From assembly GCA_036279015.1 (NCBI GenBank), contig DASUJY010000015.1:1-64000 (forward strand): a stretch of DNA of 64,000 nt. The letters are read 5' to 3'. The stretch is from DATEOR01 sp036279015 (lineage in GTDB: Bacteria > Actinomycetota > Thermoleophilia > Gaiellales > Gaiellaceae). Every line of letters starts with the position of its first letter. Positions within the stretch are counted from its first letter, which is position 1. Of the stretch, positions 55,348-62,342 are shown one piece after another. Under the pieces are notes generated by a model that made no database searches, was not told the DNA's origin, and saw only the letters and a list, made by a program, of their open reading frames with translations. The position numbers and the translations under genes were made by a program.

Positions 55348-56115
55348 GTGTCCGCCCCCGGCCGACTCGTCTCGAAGCTCTGGGGCGGCGACCCCGAGCA
55401 CATGTGGCCCTGGGCGCGCTATCTCGTCGCACCGGCGACGGTGTGGCTCGCGCCGTCGTACGGGTACGGCCTCGAGCGCGTCCCGGAAGCCGGCGGCGGC
55501 GTCGTGGCCGCGAATCACCTCTCGGCGATCGATCCGCCCCTCGTCGGCGCCCTCTCGCCGCGCGCCATCTTTTACATGGCGAAGGCGGAGCTGCTCGCCG
55601 TGCCCGTCGTCGGCGACATCCTCATGTGGACGGGCGCCTTCCCGGTGCGGCGCGGCGAGGGCGATCGGGACTCTCTCCGCCTGGCGCGCAAGATCGCGCG
55701 CGACGGCCACCTGGTGGGCGTCTTCGTGGAAGGAACGAGGCAGAAGCTCGGATACCCGGGCGAGGTCCTCCCGGGCGCGATGATGATCGCCATGCAGGAG
55801 GGCGTGCCGATTGTCCCGTGCGGGGTCTACTCCTTCGGCTGGTCGCGGAAGAGCCGGATTCCCTGCGCGATCGTCTGGGGCGATCCGATCGACCTGAGCC
55901 CCGTGCCGAAATCGGGCCGCGGCTACCGCCGCGCCGCCGAGCTCGTCGGTGACGAGCTCCGCCACCTCTGGCGGCAGGCGGGGGAGGCGATCGCTGCGGG
56001 CTTTCCGGAGACGCTCCCCGACGGGGCCCGGCGCTCGGGGCCCATCTATCCGCCGTTTCGCACGGTCTCGGCGACGCCGAGCTCCTCGACGAGCGTGAAG
56101 AAGGCCGCCGCGTAG
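55348..56115 (+). CDS. plsC: 1-acyl-sn-glycerol-3-phosphate acyltransferase (PlsC family)
   Basis: 255 residues. The acyltransferase motif is ANHLSAIDPPLVG (about 52-64, catalytic HX4D), then the FPVRRGEGDRDSL arginine block, VFVEGTRQKLGYPGEVLPGAM with the EGTR motif (near 131) and VPIVPCGVYSFGW. It makes phosphatidic acid at the membrane. GTG start, leaderless after TAGACT. The last 23 codons run over the end of the convergent nucleotidyltransferase gene (70-bp overlap), so the C-terminal low-complexity tail is an extension beyond the domain. Confidence 0.92.
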   Translation: MSAPGRLVSKLWGGDPEHMWPWARYLVAPATVWLAPSYGYGLERVPEAGGGVVAANHLSAIDPPLVGALSPRAIFYMAKAELLAVPVVGDILMWTGAFPVRRGEGDRDSLRLARKIARDGHLVGVFVEGTRQKLGYPGEVLPGAMMIAMQEGVPIVPCGVYSFGWSRKSRIPCAIVWGDPIDLSPVPKSGRGYRRAAELVGDELRHLWRQAGEAIAAGFPETLPDGARRSGPIYPPFRTVSATPSSSTSVKKAAA

Positions 56116-56618
56116 GCGGAGCCGGCCGTGCGCGTGCGCACGTCGCTCCAGTCGATCTGCTCGCGCAAGCTGCGCGCGATCTGCATCACCGGGCGGTAGT
56201 CGAGCGAGTTCTCGTCGAGCGCGAGCAGCTTGGTCACGAGCACGTCTTCGAGCGTCATCACGAGCATCGGCTGGGCCTCCACCTCGATCATCTCCGCGCG
56301 CGCCAGCACCTCGTCGGTGATCGCGACGCCGACGGGAGCGAAGATGACATCGACCATGACGTCCTGCTCGTCGAAGGCCTTGTAGAGCCAACCTTCGGGC
56401 GGCCGCTCAGCGCGCATCCCGGCCGCGGCCAGGGCGGCGAGCGCCGCGTCGGCGTCCTCCGGCTTGACCATCAGGTCGAGATCGTGGTCGGACTCCGGGC
56501 CGCCCCGCACCCAGGAGGCGAGCCCACCGCCGAGCATGAACGGCACGCCTGCCCCGCGCAGAGCCCCGGCAGCGACCTTCAGCGCTGCCAGCATGGCGGC
56601 GAAGTTCTCGTTGGGCAT
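56046..56618 (-). CDS. Nucleotidyltransferase-fold protein (minimal NTase)
   Basis: 190 residues. The NTase signature is FMLGGGLASWVRGGPESDHD with DHDLDLMV (about 27-53; metal DxD), then VMVDVIFAPVG with a third acid and a helical C-terminal half (MTLEDVLVTKLLALDE). The fold is that of polymerase-beta-like nucleotidyltransferases, including antitoxin/toxin and aminoglycoside enzymes; the substrate is unknown. ATG 10 bases after a weak TACCCC that overlaps the -10 of the divergent phosphoesterase gene. Its end overlaps plsC. Confidence 0.75.
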   Translation of the reverse strand: MPNENFAAMLAALKVAAGALRGAGVPFMLGGGLASWVRGGPESDHDLDLMVKPEDADAALAALAAAGMRAERPPEGWLYKAFDEQDVMVDVIFAPVGVAITDEVLARAEMIEVEAQPMLVMTLEDVLVTKLLALDENSLDYRPVMQIARSLREQIDWSDVRTRTAGSAYAAAFFTLVEELGVAETVRNGG

Positions 56619-56628
56619 CTCTGCGATC

Positions 56629-56638
56629 GGGGTACCCT
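56629..56638. promoter_or_regulatory. Overlapping divergent -10s around GGTACC
   Basis: GGGGTACCCT gives TACCCT on the plus strand (10 bases before the TTG at 56649) and TACCCC on the minus strand (10 bases before the ATG at 56618). The minus box lacks the final T, so that side is weak. Confidence 0.4.
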
Positions 56639-56648
56639 CCTCGCCCGA

Positions 56649-57443
56649 TTGGGCAAACGATCGGCCATCCGCATCGCCGCCGCAGGCGACGTTCATTGCA
56701 GCGATGAGAACCGCGCCGCTGTCGTCCCGGCCTTCGCCGCGATCGCTGCCGAGGCCGACGCGATCCTGCTCGCCGGCGACCTGACGACGCTCGGCGAGCC
56801 GGCGCAGGCCCAGGTGCTCGCCGACGCCTGCGGCGAGCTCGCGGTCCCCGTCGTGGCCGTGCTCGGAAACCACGACTGGCACTGCGACCGGGCCGACGAG
56901 ATCGTGGACGTCCTGACCGCGGCGGGAATCGTCGTCCTCGACCGTGGCTGGACGATCCTCGAGCTCGCCGGGACGCGCGTCGGCGTCGTCGGCACCAAGG
57001 GTTTCGTCGGCGGTTTTCCGGACGCGACCCTCACCGACTTCGGCGAGCCGATCATGCGGGCGGTCTACGCGGAGACGACCGCCGAGGTCGAGGCGCTCGA
57101 GCGCGGCCTCGAAGCCGTGTCGGATTGCCGGGTCCGGATCGTGCTCCTCCACTACTCGCCCACGTCGTCGACGATCGAGGGCGAGCCCCACGGGATCTGG
57201 GCGTTCCTTGGCAGCGATCGCCTGGCACGCCCGATCGCCGAGCACCGGCCCGACCTCGTCCTCCATGGCCACGGCCACGCCGGGACCTTCGAGGGGTTCG
57301 TCGGCGCCGTCCCGGTCTACAACGTCTCGATCCCCGTCATGGGCCGGGACTTCACGATCTTCGAGCTGGAAGAAACACCGTCAGGCGATGTTTCTCCTGT
57401 CGTCCCGGCCGGGGAGATTGAGCGGCGAAAGGAGGTTCATTGA
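56649..57443 (+). CDS. Calcineurin-like metallophosphoesterase (YfcE/Rv-type, class III-like)
   Basis: 264 residues. Metal-binding blocks: AAAGDVHCSDEN (near 10-21), LLAGDLTTLGEP, AVLGNHDWHCD (near 71-81), VLLHYSPTSST and LVLHGHGHAGTFEG (near 203-216). No signal, so cytoplasmic. Start chosen as the TTG at 56649 because it lies 10 bases after TACCCT and just before the first motif; a longer frame from 56484 would read antisense through the NTase gene. Followed by a 25-codon gene whose TTG overlaps its stop. Confidence 0.85.
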   Translation: MGKRSAIRIAAAGDVHCSDENRAAVVPAFAAIAAEADAILLAGDLTTLGEPAQAQVLADACGELAVPVVAVLGNHDWHCDRADEIVDVLTAAGIVVLDRGWTILELAGTRVGVVGTKGFVGGFPDATLTDFGEPIMRAVYAETTAEVEALERGLEAVSDCRVRIVLLHYSPTSSTIEGEPHGIWAFLGSDRLARPIAEHRPDLVLHGHGHAGTFEGFVGAVPVYNVSIPVMGRDFTIFELEETPSGDVSPVVPAGEIERRKEVH

Positions 57444-57517
57444 GCATTCTCTGGATCATCCTCATCGTCATCCTCGTGCTCGCGCTGCTCGGCTTCTTCT
57501 CGCGCGGGTACTGGTAG
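57440..57517 (+). CDS. 25-residue hydrophobic membrane peptide
   Basis: TTG start at 57440, preceded at 4 bases by AAAGGAGG, the best Shine-Dalgarno sequence in the window, and overlapping the phosphoesterase stop (TTGA). It encodes one uninterrupted hydrophobic helix (SILWIILIVILVLALLGFF) and a short RGYW end, then TAG. It resembles the very small single-helix hydrophobic proteins (DUF3309-like) seen in many bacteria; function unknown. The strong ribosome site and stop-start overlap argue it is real. Confidence 0.7.
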   Translation: MSILWIILIVILVLALLGFFSRGYW

Positions 57518-57586
57518 GACCGGGACGCAGAGTGAAGGGGCCGCTCGGCACTTGCGGGGCGGCCTCGACTCGGGCACGGTGTTCAT

Positions 57587-58363
57587 GTGCAGCCGCCCGA
57601 GATCTTCGCGCGCGCCGACGGCGCCTCCGCCCTTCCGCGGCTCGGCGGGATGGCACGGGCCGACGGCGTCGTGATCGTGAGCGAGCGCTTCTGGGCCTTC
57701 GCGCGGCGTGACGGCGTGCTCGTCGAGGGGCGGATGCCCAGCCCACCGCGAGCGTTTCACGGCATCCCGCTTGCGCGCGGCCTCGCCCGGCTCGCGATGT
57801 CCGTGGCTCCTCTCTTCCGGCGGAGCGGCGTGGCCGGAAGGACCGAGCGCCGGATTCTCCTGCTCGCGCTCCTCGCGCCCCTGGGCTTCGTCTTCCTGCC
57901 CTCACCGTTCGACGTCGGCGCCTGGATCGCCGTCACGTTTGGGCTCCTCGCCTGGCTGTTTCGGGGACGCACGCTCAACCTCCACGGGGCCGAGCACCGG
58001 GCGATCGCCGCCGTGGAGAAGCGACGGCTTGCGTCGACCTGGGCGGGCGAGGAGCGGCCGTCCCGCTTCTCGCTCCGCTGTGGCACGAACTTCGCGGCGC
58101 TCGTCGTGCCCGTCACGGTGCTCGCCGAGCGGATTTGGCCCTTCCAGGCAGCGCTGTGGACCCCCGCCGTCGTGACGGTGCTCTCGCTGGCGCTCACGAT
58201 GGAGCTCTGGCGAGCCGTGCAGGAGTCGCGGCGTCGCTGGCCTCGGGCCCTCCTCCTCCCCGGCCTCGCTCTCCAGCGCCTGACCACGCGGGAGCCCAGG
58301 CTCGACGAGACGCAGGTCGCCCTCCGGGCGGTTGCGTCGGTCCTTCATCGAGAGCTCGTCTGA
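57587..58363 (+). CDS. DUF1385 family membrane protein
   Basis: 258 residues. DUF1385 layout: LGGMARADGVVIVSERFWAFA at the N-terminus (matching the GGQAVMEGVM block), two or three hydrophobic segments (about 88-128), the conserved LNLHGAEHRAIAAVEK (near 130-145) and SLRCGTNFAALVVPV (near 161-175), then a last helix pair. The family is a predicted metal-dependent membrane enzyme often near prfA/rpmE; its role is unknown. GTG start at 57587; no clear -10 or Shine-Dalgarno sequence. The 69 bp after the small peptide gene hold nothing recognisable. Confidence 0.85.
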   Translation: MQPPEIFARADGASALPRLGGMARADGVVIVSERFWAFARRDGVLVEGRMPSPPRAFHGIPLARGLARLAMSVAPLFRRSGVAGRTERRILLLALLAPLGFVFLPSPFDVGAWIAVTFGLLAWLFRGRTLNLHGAEHRAIAAVEKRRLASTWAGEERPSRFSLRCGTNFAALVVPVTVLAERIWPFQAALWTPAVVTVLSLALTMELWRAVQESRRRWPRALLLPGLALQRLTTREPRLDETQVALRAVASVLHRELV

Positions 58364-58401
58364 GGGTCGCCTAGGATCGTCGTCGCGCCGATACAGGGCG
58401 G

Positions 58402-58968
58402 GTGCGCCCATTCGCGCCCATCCTGGCCGTCCTCGCGGTTCCGCTCCTCGTCGTCGTCGCGGTGCAGCAGGACCAGCGCCGGAACGAGCACCGGCTCGCG
58501 AAGGTGGCGAGCGAGATCGCCGGACGGGACGTGGACGTCCATTGTCCCGGCCTCCTCGAGCGCCTCGTCGACATCTCTCCCAACGCCGGCACCGTCTTCT
58601 TCGACGAGATGGGGCGGCCCGCTCGCTTCACCGACCTGAACGAGGAGACCTGCTCCACGCTCGATCGCTTCGCGGAGGGGAAGATCGAGCCGAAGGACGA
58701 GGCTAAGGCGGCGCGGGCGCTCCACGTCCTCGCGCACGAGTCTTCACACCTCGCCGGGGTGCGCAACGAGGCGGCCGCCGACTGCTACGGCCTGCAGCGC
58801 ACCGCCCTTGCGGCTGAGGATCTCGGCGCCTCTCCCGAGGAGGCGGCGCGGCTCGCCCGGATGGCGCTCGCCGAGCGCGCGGTGACGGCGCCACCCGACT
58901 ACCGCTCGTCGGAGTGCCACGACGGAGGCGCGCTCGATCTCGATCCGGGCTCGCCCGTGTGGCCCTGA
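58402..58968 (+). CDS. Anchored HExxH metallopeptidase-like protein
   Basis: 188 residues. N-terminal hydrophobic signal/anchor (about 6-24), then a helical domain with HVLAHESSHLAGVRNEAAAD (about 113-132): an HExxH zinc motif and, 8 residues on, an NEAxAD Glu/Asp cluster that could supply the third ligand, as in gluzincin-like families. Four Cys (VHCPG, ETCST, ADCYG, SECHD) suggest extracytoplasmic disulfides. I do not recognise the family; peptidase activity is inferred from the motif only. GTG start. Confidence 0.7.
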   Translation: MRPFAPILAVLAVPLLVVVAVQQDQRRNEHRLAKVASEIAGRDVDVHCPGLLERLVDISPNAGTVFFDEMGRPARFTDLNEETCSTLDRFAEGKIEPKDEAKAARALHVLAHESSHLAGVRNEAAADCYGLQRTALAAEDLGASPEEAARLARMALAERAVTAPPDYRSSECHDGGALDLDPGSPVWP

Positions 58969-58975
58969 GCCCGCT

Positions 58976-59431
58976 TCAGCTCAGATCGACGCTGTCGATC
59001 GTGATCGGGTCCCGCGGCCGGTCGCTCGAGTCGCGGTCGACAGCGGAGATCTCGTCGACGACGTCCATCCCTTCCGTCACCCGCCCGAAGACGGTGTGCT
59101 TGCCGTCCAGCCACGGCGCCGCTTCGGTCGTGACGATGAAGAACTGGCTTCCGTTCGTGTCCGGGCCGCGGTTCGCCATCGCGAGCGCGCCGCGCTCGAC
59201 GCGATGCTCGTTCGGTTCGTCCTCGAACTCGTAGCCCGGCCCGCCGGTGCCGTCACCGCGCGGGCACCCGCCCTGGATCATGAAGTCGGGGATCACCCGG
59301 TGGAACGTGATGCCGTCGTAGAAGCCGTCGCCGGCGAGCTTGACGAAGTTTTCGACGGTCTTCGGCGCGTCCTCCTCGAAGAGCTCGAGCTCGATGGCGC
59401 CGTGACTCGTTCGGAGGGTCGCCTGGCTCAC
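58976..59431 (-). CDS. Peptidyl-prolyl cis-trans isomerase, cyclophilin type
   Basis: 151 residues, single cyclophilin domain without signal peptide, so cytoplasmic. Markers: TVENFVKLAGDGFYDGITFH, RVIPDFMIQGG (catalytic Arg), GALAMANRGPDTNGSQFFIV and LDGKHTVFGRVTEGMDVV. Start is the GTG at 59431, 6 bases after TACGGT; a longer frame exists upstream but would cross a palindrome and reads unlike a protein. Convergent with the HExxH gene (7 bp apart). Confidence 0.94.
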   Translation of the reverse strand: MSQATLRTSHGAIELELFEEDAPKTVENFVKLAGDGFYDGITFHRVIPDFMIQGGCPRGDGTGGPGYEFEDEPNEHRVERGALAMANRGPDTNGSQFFIVTTEAAPWLDGKHTVFGRVTEGMDVVDEISAVDRDSSDRPRDPITIDSVDLS

Positions 59432-59437
59432 CGGGCC

Positions 59438-59443
59438 ACCGTA
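59438..59443 (-). promoter_or_regulatory. -10 box of the cyclophilin gene
   Basis: Minus-strand TACGGT followed by GGCCCG and the GTG start. Confidence 0.5.
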
Positions 59444-59487
59444 GCAAGGCTTCGAAGGACGCGTCCCAGGAGGCCGGTGACCGACGG

Positions 59488-59505
59488 ACGGTGTCCGGAC
59501 ACCGT
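59488..59505. repeat. 18-bp perfect palindrome
   Basis: ACGGTGTCCGGACACCGT reads identically on both strands with no spacer. It lies 45 bp upstream of the cyclophilin -10 in the longest intergenic gap (59432-59658). No U-tract follows on either strand, so an operator is likelier than a terminator. Apart from this and the hairpin near the tRNA, nothing is recognised in the gap. Confidence 0.6.
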
Positions 59506-59628
59506 TTGGCGTCAAGGGCGATCGTGTGCCGACTTTGGAACTCTTCCCCACACGACGGCCGATGCCGGCTTCCGAACAGTCAACGATTGGGAGAAAGCCG
59601 CGTCCCCGATCAGAATCGTCGTGCTGCG

Positions 59629-59644
59629 CCGCCGGTCGCGGCGG
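59629..59644 (-). terminator. Weak hairpin after tRNA-Ala
   Basis: Minus-strand CCGCCG-CGAC-CGGCGG, a 6-bp stem with a 4-base loop, 14 bases beyond the tRNA 3' end. No U-tract, so terminator function is uncertain. Confidence 0.3.
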
Positions 59645-59658
59645 ACTTCGATCGGAAG

Positions 59659-59731
59659 TGGAGCCAACGGGACTCGAACCCGTGACCTTCTGGCTGCCAG
59701 CCAGACGCTCTCCCAACTGAGCTATGGCCCC
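59659..59731 (-). tRNA. tRNA-Ala (anticodon GGC)
   Basis: 73 bases. The acceptor stem GGGGCCA pairs with TGGCTCC (one G-U), the D-arm is AGCTCAGTTGGGAGAGC, the anticodon stem TCTGG/CCAGA encloses CTGGCAG giving anticodon GGC, and the T-arm is GGGTTCGAGTCCC. Discriminator A; CCA not encoded. Confidence 0.96.
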
Positions 59732-59792
59732 GACGGTGCGCAGTGTAGCTCAGCCGAGTTTGCCTCCCCCGCTTGCCGGAAACGCCGAAGGA

Positions 59793-59978
59793 GTGACCCA
59801 GAAGACCGACTACAGCCCGGTCGTCGAGGAGCACGGCGACGCGGAGAGGCGACGCGAGCGACGCAAGTGGGCGGCGTTCCTCACCGGCGCGCACGCGTTC
59901 TGGATCTACGCGCTCGTCGTCGCGGGGATCATCCTGCTGGTCATCTGGCTGACCGGCGGCTTCGACAACGGCCGCTAG
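59793..59978 (+). CDS. Small membrane protein, function unknown
   Basis: 61 residues: a charged N-terminus (TQKTDYSPVVEEHGDAERRR, ERRKW) and one long hydrophobic helix (about 32-54: AFWIYALVVAGIILLVIWL) ending GGFDNGR. GTG start at 59793, with GAAGGA directly against it, which is close for a Shine-Dalgarno sequence. Starting further upstream would read into the tRNA. Convergent with rsfS, 9 bp apart. Confidence 0.6.
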   Translation: MTQKTDYSPVVEEHGDAERRRERRKWAAFLTGAHAFWIYALVVAGIILLVIWLTGGFDNGR

Positions 59979-59987
59979 CGAATCGGC

Positions 59988-60341
59988 TCAGTTCGCCGCG
60001 GCGAGCTCGACGGAGGGCACGTCCCCCCAGAGGTCCTCGAGGCGGTAGAAGTCCCGCGCCTCGGGCGTGAAGACGTGGAGGACGACGTCGAGGTAGTCGG
60101 CGAGGATCCACTTCGCCTCCCCACCGCCGTGCACGTTGCGCGGCATGAGCTGCGCTTCCTTCTTCAGTCGCTCGTGCACCTCGTCGTAGATCGCCTTGGC
60201 CTGGCGCGGGTTTCCGCCCGTCGCCAGGACGAAGTAATCGGTGTACGAGCACACCGGACGCATGTCGAGGATGACGACGTCCCTCGCGAGCTTCTCCTGG
60301 GCGAGGTGGGCGATACGACGAGCTTGTTCGAGAGACGTCAG
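59988..60341 (-). CDS. rsfS: Ribosomal silencing factor RsfS, probable non-ATG start
   Basis: RsfS/Iojap binds L14 and blocks 50S-30S joining in starvation. The domain core is SYTDYFVLATGGNPRQAKAI, then GGGEAKWILADYLDVVLHVF and FYRLEDLWGD. The only ATG, at 60263, would remove the conserved first helix: the frame upstream encodes SLEQARRIAHLAQEKLARDV plus VILD, typical RsfS sequence, back to a stop at 60360-60362. No ATG, GTG or TTG occurs in that stretch. The best candidate is CTG at 60341, with AGGAG 11 bases upstream, giving 117 residues, the normal length. Between nadD and the small membrane gene. Confidence 0.85.
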   Translation of the reverse strand: MTSLEQARRIAHLAQEKLARDVVILDMRPVCSYTDYFVLATGGNPRQAKAIYDEVHERLKKEAQLMPRNVHGGGEAKWILADYLDVVLHVFTPEARDFYRLEDLWGDVPSVELAAAN

Positions 60342-60378
60342 CTGGTCAGAAACTCCTGGCTACGACGGTCTCAGGGTA

Positions 60379-60936
60379 TCACCGGTAGAGGCTCGTCCGG
60401 TCGATCTCGCGAGCGACGGCATCGGGGACGAGGCCGCCGACACGCTCGCCGCGCGCGAGTCGAGCGCGAATCTCGGTCCCCGAGACCGGCCAGGCCGGGA
60501 TCTCGAAGAACGTCACGCGTTCGGGCTCTTCGAGACCGTTGAGCACGCCTTCGAGGACGCTCTCTGGGAAGCCGGGCCGGGTCGCGACGGCGAGGCGCAC
60601 CTCGCCGAGGACGCCGTCCGGATCCTTCCACGAGAGGAAGCCTGCGAACTCGTCGGCCCCGACGAGGAAGATCGCCTCGCCGAACCGCTTTCCGCGGACC
60701 GCGTCGACGGTGAAGCGGTGCTCCTCCGGGCGCACCTCGGTCCGCGGCAGCCCGCCGAAGGCGAGCTCCGCCAGCCGGAAGCGACTCTCGTAGCCGAGGT
60801 GGACGCCGCGATGGCCGGGATCGGCGACGACCAGGACGAGCAGGCGCTCGAGCCCGAAGCGGTCGATGGCGGTCTTCGCGAGGGCGACGTGCCCGTTGTG
60901 CGGCGGATCGAAGGCTCCACCGAAGAGGCCGGTCAC
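60379..60936 (-). CDS. nadD: Nicotinate-nucleotide adenylyltransferase
   Basis: 185 residues, Rossmann-type nucleotidyltransferase: GGAFDPPHNGHVALAK (about 6-21) with the HxGH motif, FLVGADEFAGFLSWKDPDG and a closing VSGTEIRARLARGE (ISSTxIR-like). It makes deamido-NAD in NAD synthesis. GTG start overlapping the obgE stop (GTGA). obgE-nadD-rsfS is a widespread run. Confidence 0.95.
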   Translation of the reverse strand: MTGLFGGAFDPPHNGHVALAKTAIDRFGLERLLVLVVADPGHRGVHLGYESRFRLAELAFGGLPRTEVRPEEHRFTVDAVRGKRFGEAIFLVGADEFAGFLSWKDPDGVLGEVRLAVATRPGFPESVLEGVLNGLEEPERVTFFEIPAWPVSGTEIRARLARGERVGGLVPDAVAREIDRTSLYR

Positions 60937-62084
60937 TCGAACTCCACGAGGTCGTCGGGCTTGACGCCCGCGGCACGAAGCTCCTGCTCGCTTGCATCAC
61001 CGCGGACGCGATAGCCGCGGTCGGTGCGAAAGAGCCTGAACGGCCGCCGGCGGTCGGCGCACGGCCTGTAGACGAGGAAGTCGGCGAGCTCGTCGTCGGC
61101 TTGCGGCTCGGCGGGCGCGTCCGGAACGAGTTCGAAGAGGGCGCGCTCGAGCTCACCCACCCCCGCGCCCGTCGCCGCCGAGACGGGCAGGACAGCGAGC
61201 ACGCGAGGGTCGTCCACGTCGAACGCGGGCGTCTCGTCGACGAGGTCGAGCTTGTTCAGGACGACGATCTGCGGCCGCTCGGCGAGGCCGGCTCCGTAGC
61301 CCCTGAGCTCGCGATCGATCGCCGCGAAACGCTCGGCGACCGGCTCGGTGGCGTCGATCACGTGCAGGAGGAGCCGCGCGCGCTCGAGATGGGCAAGGAA
61401 CTCGTCGCCGAGGCCGACTCCTTCGTGGGCCCCTTCGAGGAGCCCTGGGACGTCGGCGACCGTCAGCTGGCGCCCGTCCGGCGCATCGACCGTTCCGAGC
61501 ACCGGCGCGATCGTCGTGAACGGATACTCGGCTACTTTCGGCTTCGCGTTGGAGATCGCGCGCAGGAGCGAGGACTTGCCCGCATTCGGAAAGCCGAGCA
61601 GCGCCGCGTCGGCGAGCAGCTTCAGGCGCAGCTCGACCGACGCCTGCTCCCCGGGCCAGCCGACCTCGGCGATTCGAGGAGCCTGCTCCGTCGGCCGCGC
61701 GAAACGGCGGTTGCCCGCGCCGCCGGGGCCGCCCCGCGCCACCACCGTGCGCGCACCCGCATGCGCGAGGTCCGTCAGGAGACCGCCTGCCTCGTCCCGC
61801 ACCTGGGTACCGACAGGAACGCGCAGCTCGACCGTCTCGCCGTCCGCTCCGTGCTTCGACGCGCCTCGCCCGTGCCCGCCGCGCCCGCCCTCGAAGCGGC
61901 GCTTGCGCTGGAAGGACGAGAGATCCCGGAGGTCGGGATCCGCGACGAGGACGACGTCGCCGCCGTTGCCTCCGTCGCCGCCGTCAGGACCGCCCTTCGG
62001 CACGTACTTCTCGCGCCGGAAGCTGAGCGCGCCGTCGCCGCCGCGACCGCCTCGCACCTCGATGCGGGCGCGATCGTGGAACAT
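60933..62084 (-). CDS. obgE: GTPase Obg/CgtA
   Basis: 383 residues. Gly-rich N-terminal Obg domain (1-158: VRGGRGGDGALSFRREKYVP, GPDGGDGGNGGDV, GGPGGAGNRRFA), a G domain with G1 GFPNAGKSS (near 166), G3 DVPGLLEGAHEGVGLG and G4 NKLDLVD, and a C-terminal OCT domain (about 305-383), which is seen in Gram-positive Obg proteins. 50S assembly and (p)ppGpp-linked control. 10 bp after rpmA, the standard rplU-rpmA-obgE order. Confidence 0.96.
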   Translation of the reverse strand: MFHDRARIEVRGGRGGDGALSFRREKYVPKGGPDGGDGGNGGDVVLVADPDLRDLSSFQRKRRFEGGRGGHGRGASKHGADGETVELRVPVGTQVRDEAGGLLTDLAHAGARTVVARGGPGGAGNRRFARPTEQAPRIAEVGWPGEQASVELRLKLLADAALLGFPNAGKSSLLRAISNAKPKVAEYPFTTIAPVLGTVDAPDGRQLTVADVPGLLEGAHEGVGLGDEFLAHLERARLLLHVIDATEPVAERFAAIDRELRGYGAGLAERPQIVVLNKLDLVDETPAFDVDDPRVLAVLPVSAATGAGVGELERALFELVPDAPAEPQADDELADFLVYRPCADRRRPFRLFRTDRGYRVRGDASEQELRAAGVKPDDLVEFE

Positions 62085-62094
62085 CGCGTGGGTT

Positions 62095-62340
62095 CTAGAC
62101 GACGCTGACGACGCGGCCGGAGCCGTTCGTCTGGAACGCGACCTTGCCGTCGCGCGTCGCGAAGATCGTGTGGTCGCGCCCGAGCCCCGTCCCCGGTCCC
62201 GACCGGAACCGCGTCCCGCGCTGGCGGACGACGATCATCCCCGCCTTGATCTCCTGGCCGTCGAAGATCTTGACGCCGAGTCGCTTCGACTCGCTGTCGC
62301 GCCCGTTCTTCGAGGAGCCGAGTCCCTTCTTGTGTGCCAT
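62095..62340 (-). CDS. rpmA: 50S ribosomal protein L27
   Basis: 81 residues: MAHKKGLGSSKNGRDSESKR start, LGVKIFDGQEIKAGMIVVRQ and FRSGPGTGLGRDHTIFA. Its N-terminus begins directly with AHKKG, so no propeptide removal as in Firmicutes is needed. It lies by the peptidyl-transferase centre. Begins 2 bp after the rplU stop. Confidence 0.97.
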   Translation of the reverse strand: MAHKKGLGSSKNGRDSESKRLGVKIFDGQEIKAGMIVVRQRGTRFRSGPGTGLGRDHTIFATRDGKVAFQTNGSGRVVSVV

Positions 62341-62342
62341 CT

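Noticed and set aside
51669..55403. 1244-codon minus-strand frame
   Set aside because: The MarP-like protease accounts for the last 376 codons; the rest is out of frame with leuS.
56484..56648. Longer N-terminus for the second metallophosphoesterase
   Set aside because: It lies antisense to the nucleotidyltransferase gene and has no family similarity; the TTG at 56649 has a suitable -10.
60263..60263. ATG at 60263 as the rsfS start
   Set aside because: It would delete the conserved first helix and give 91 residues, short for the family; sequence upstream in frame is clearly RsfS-like.
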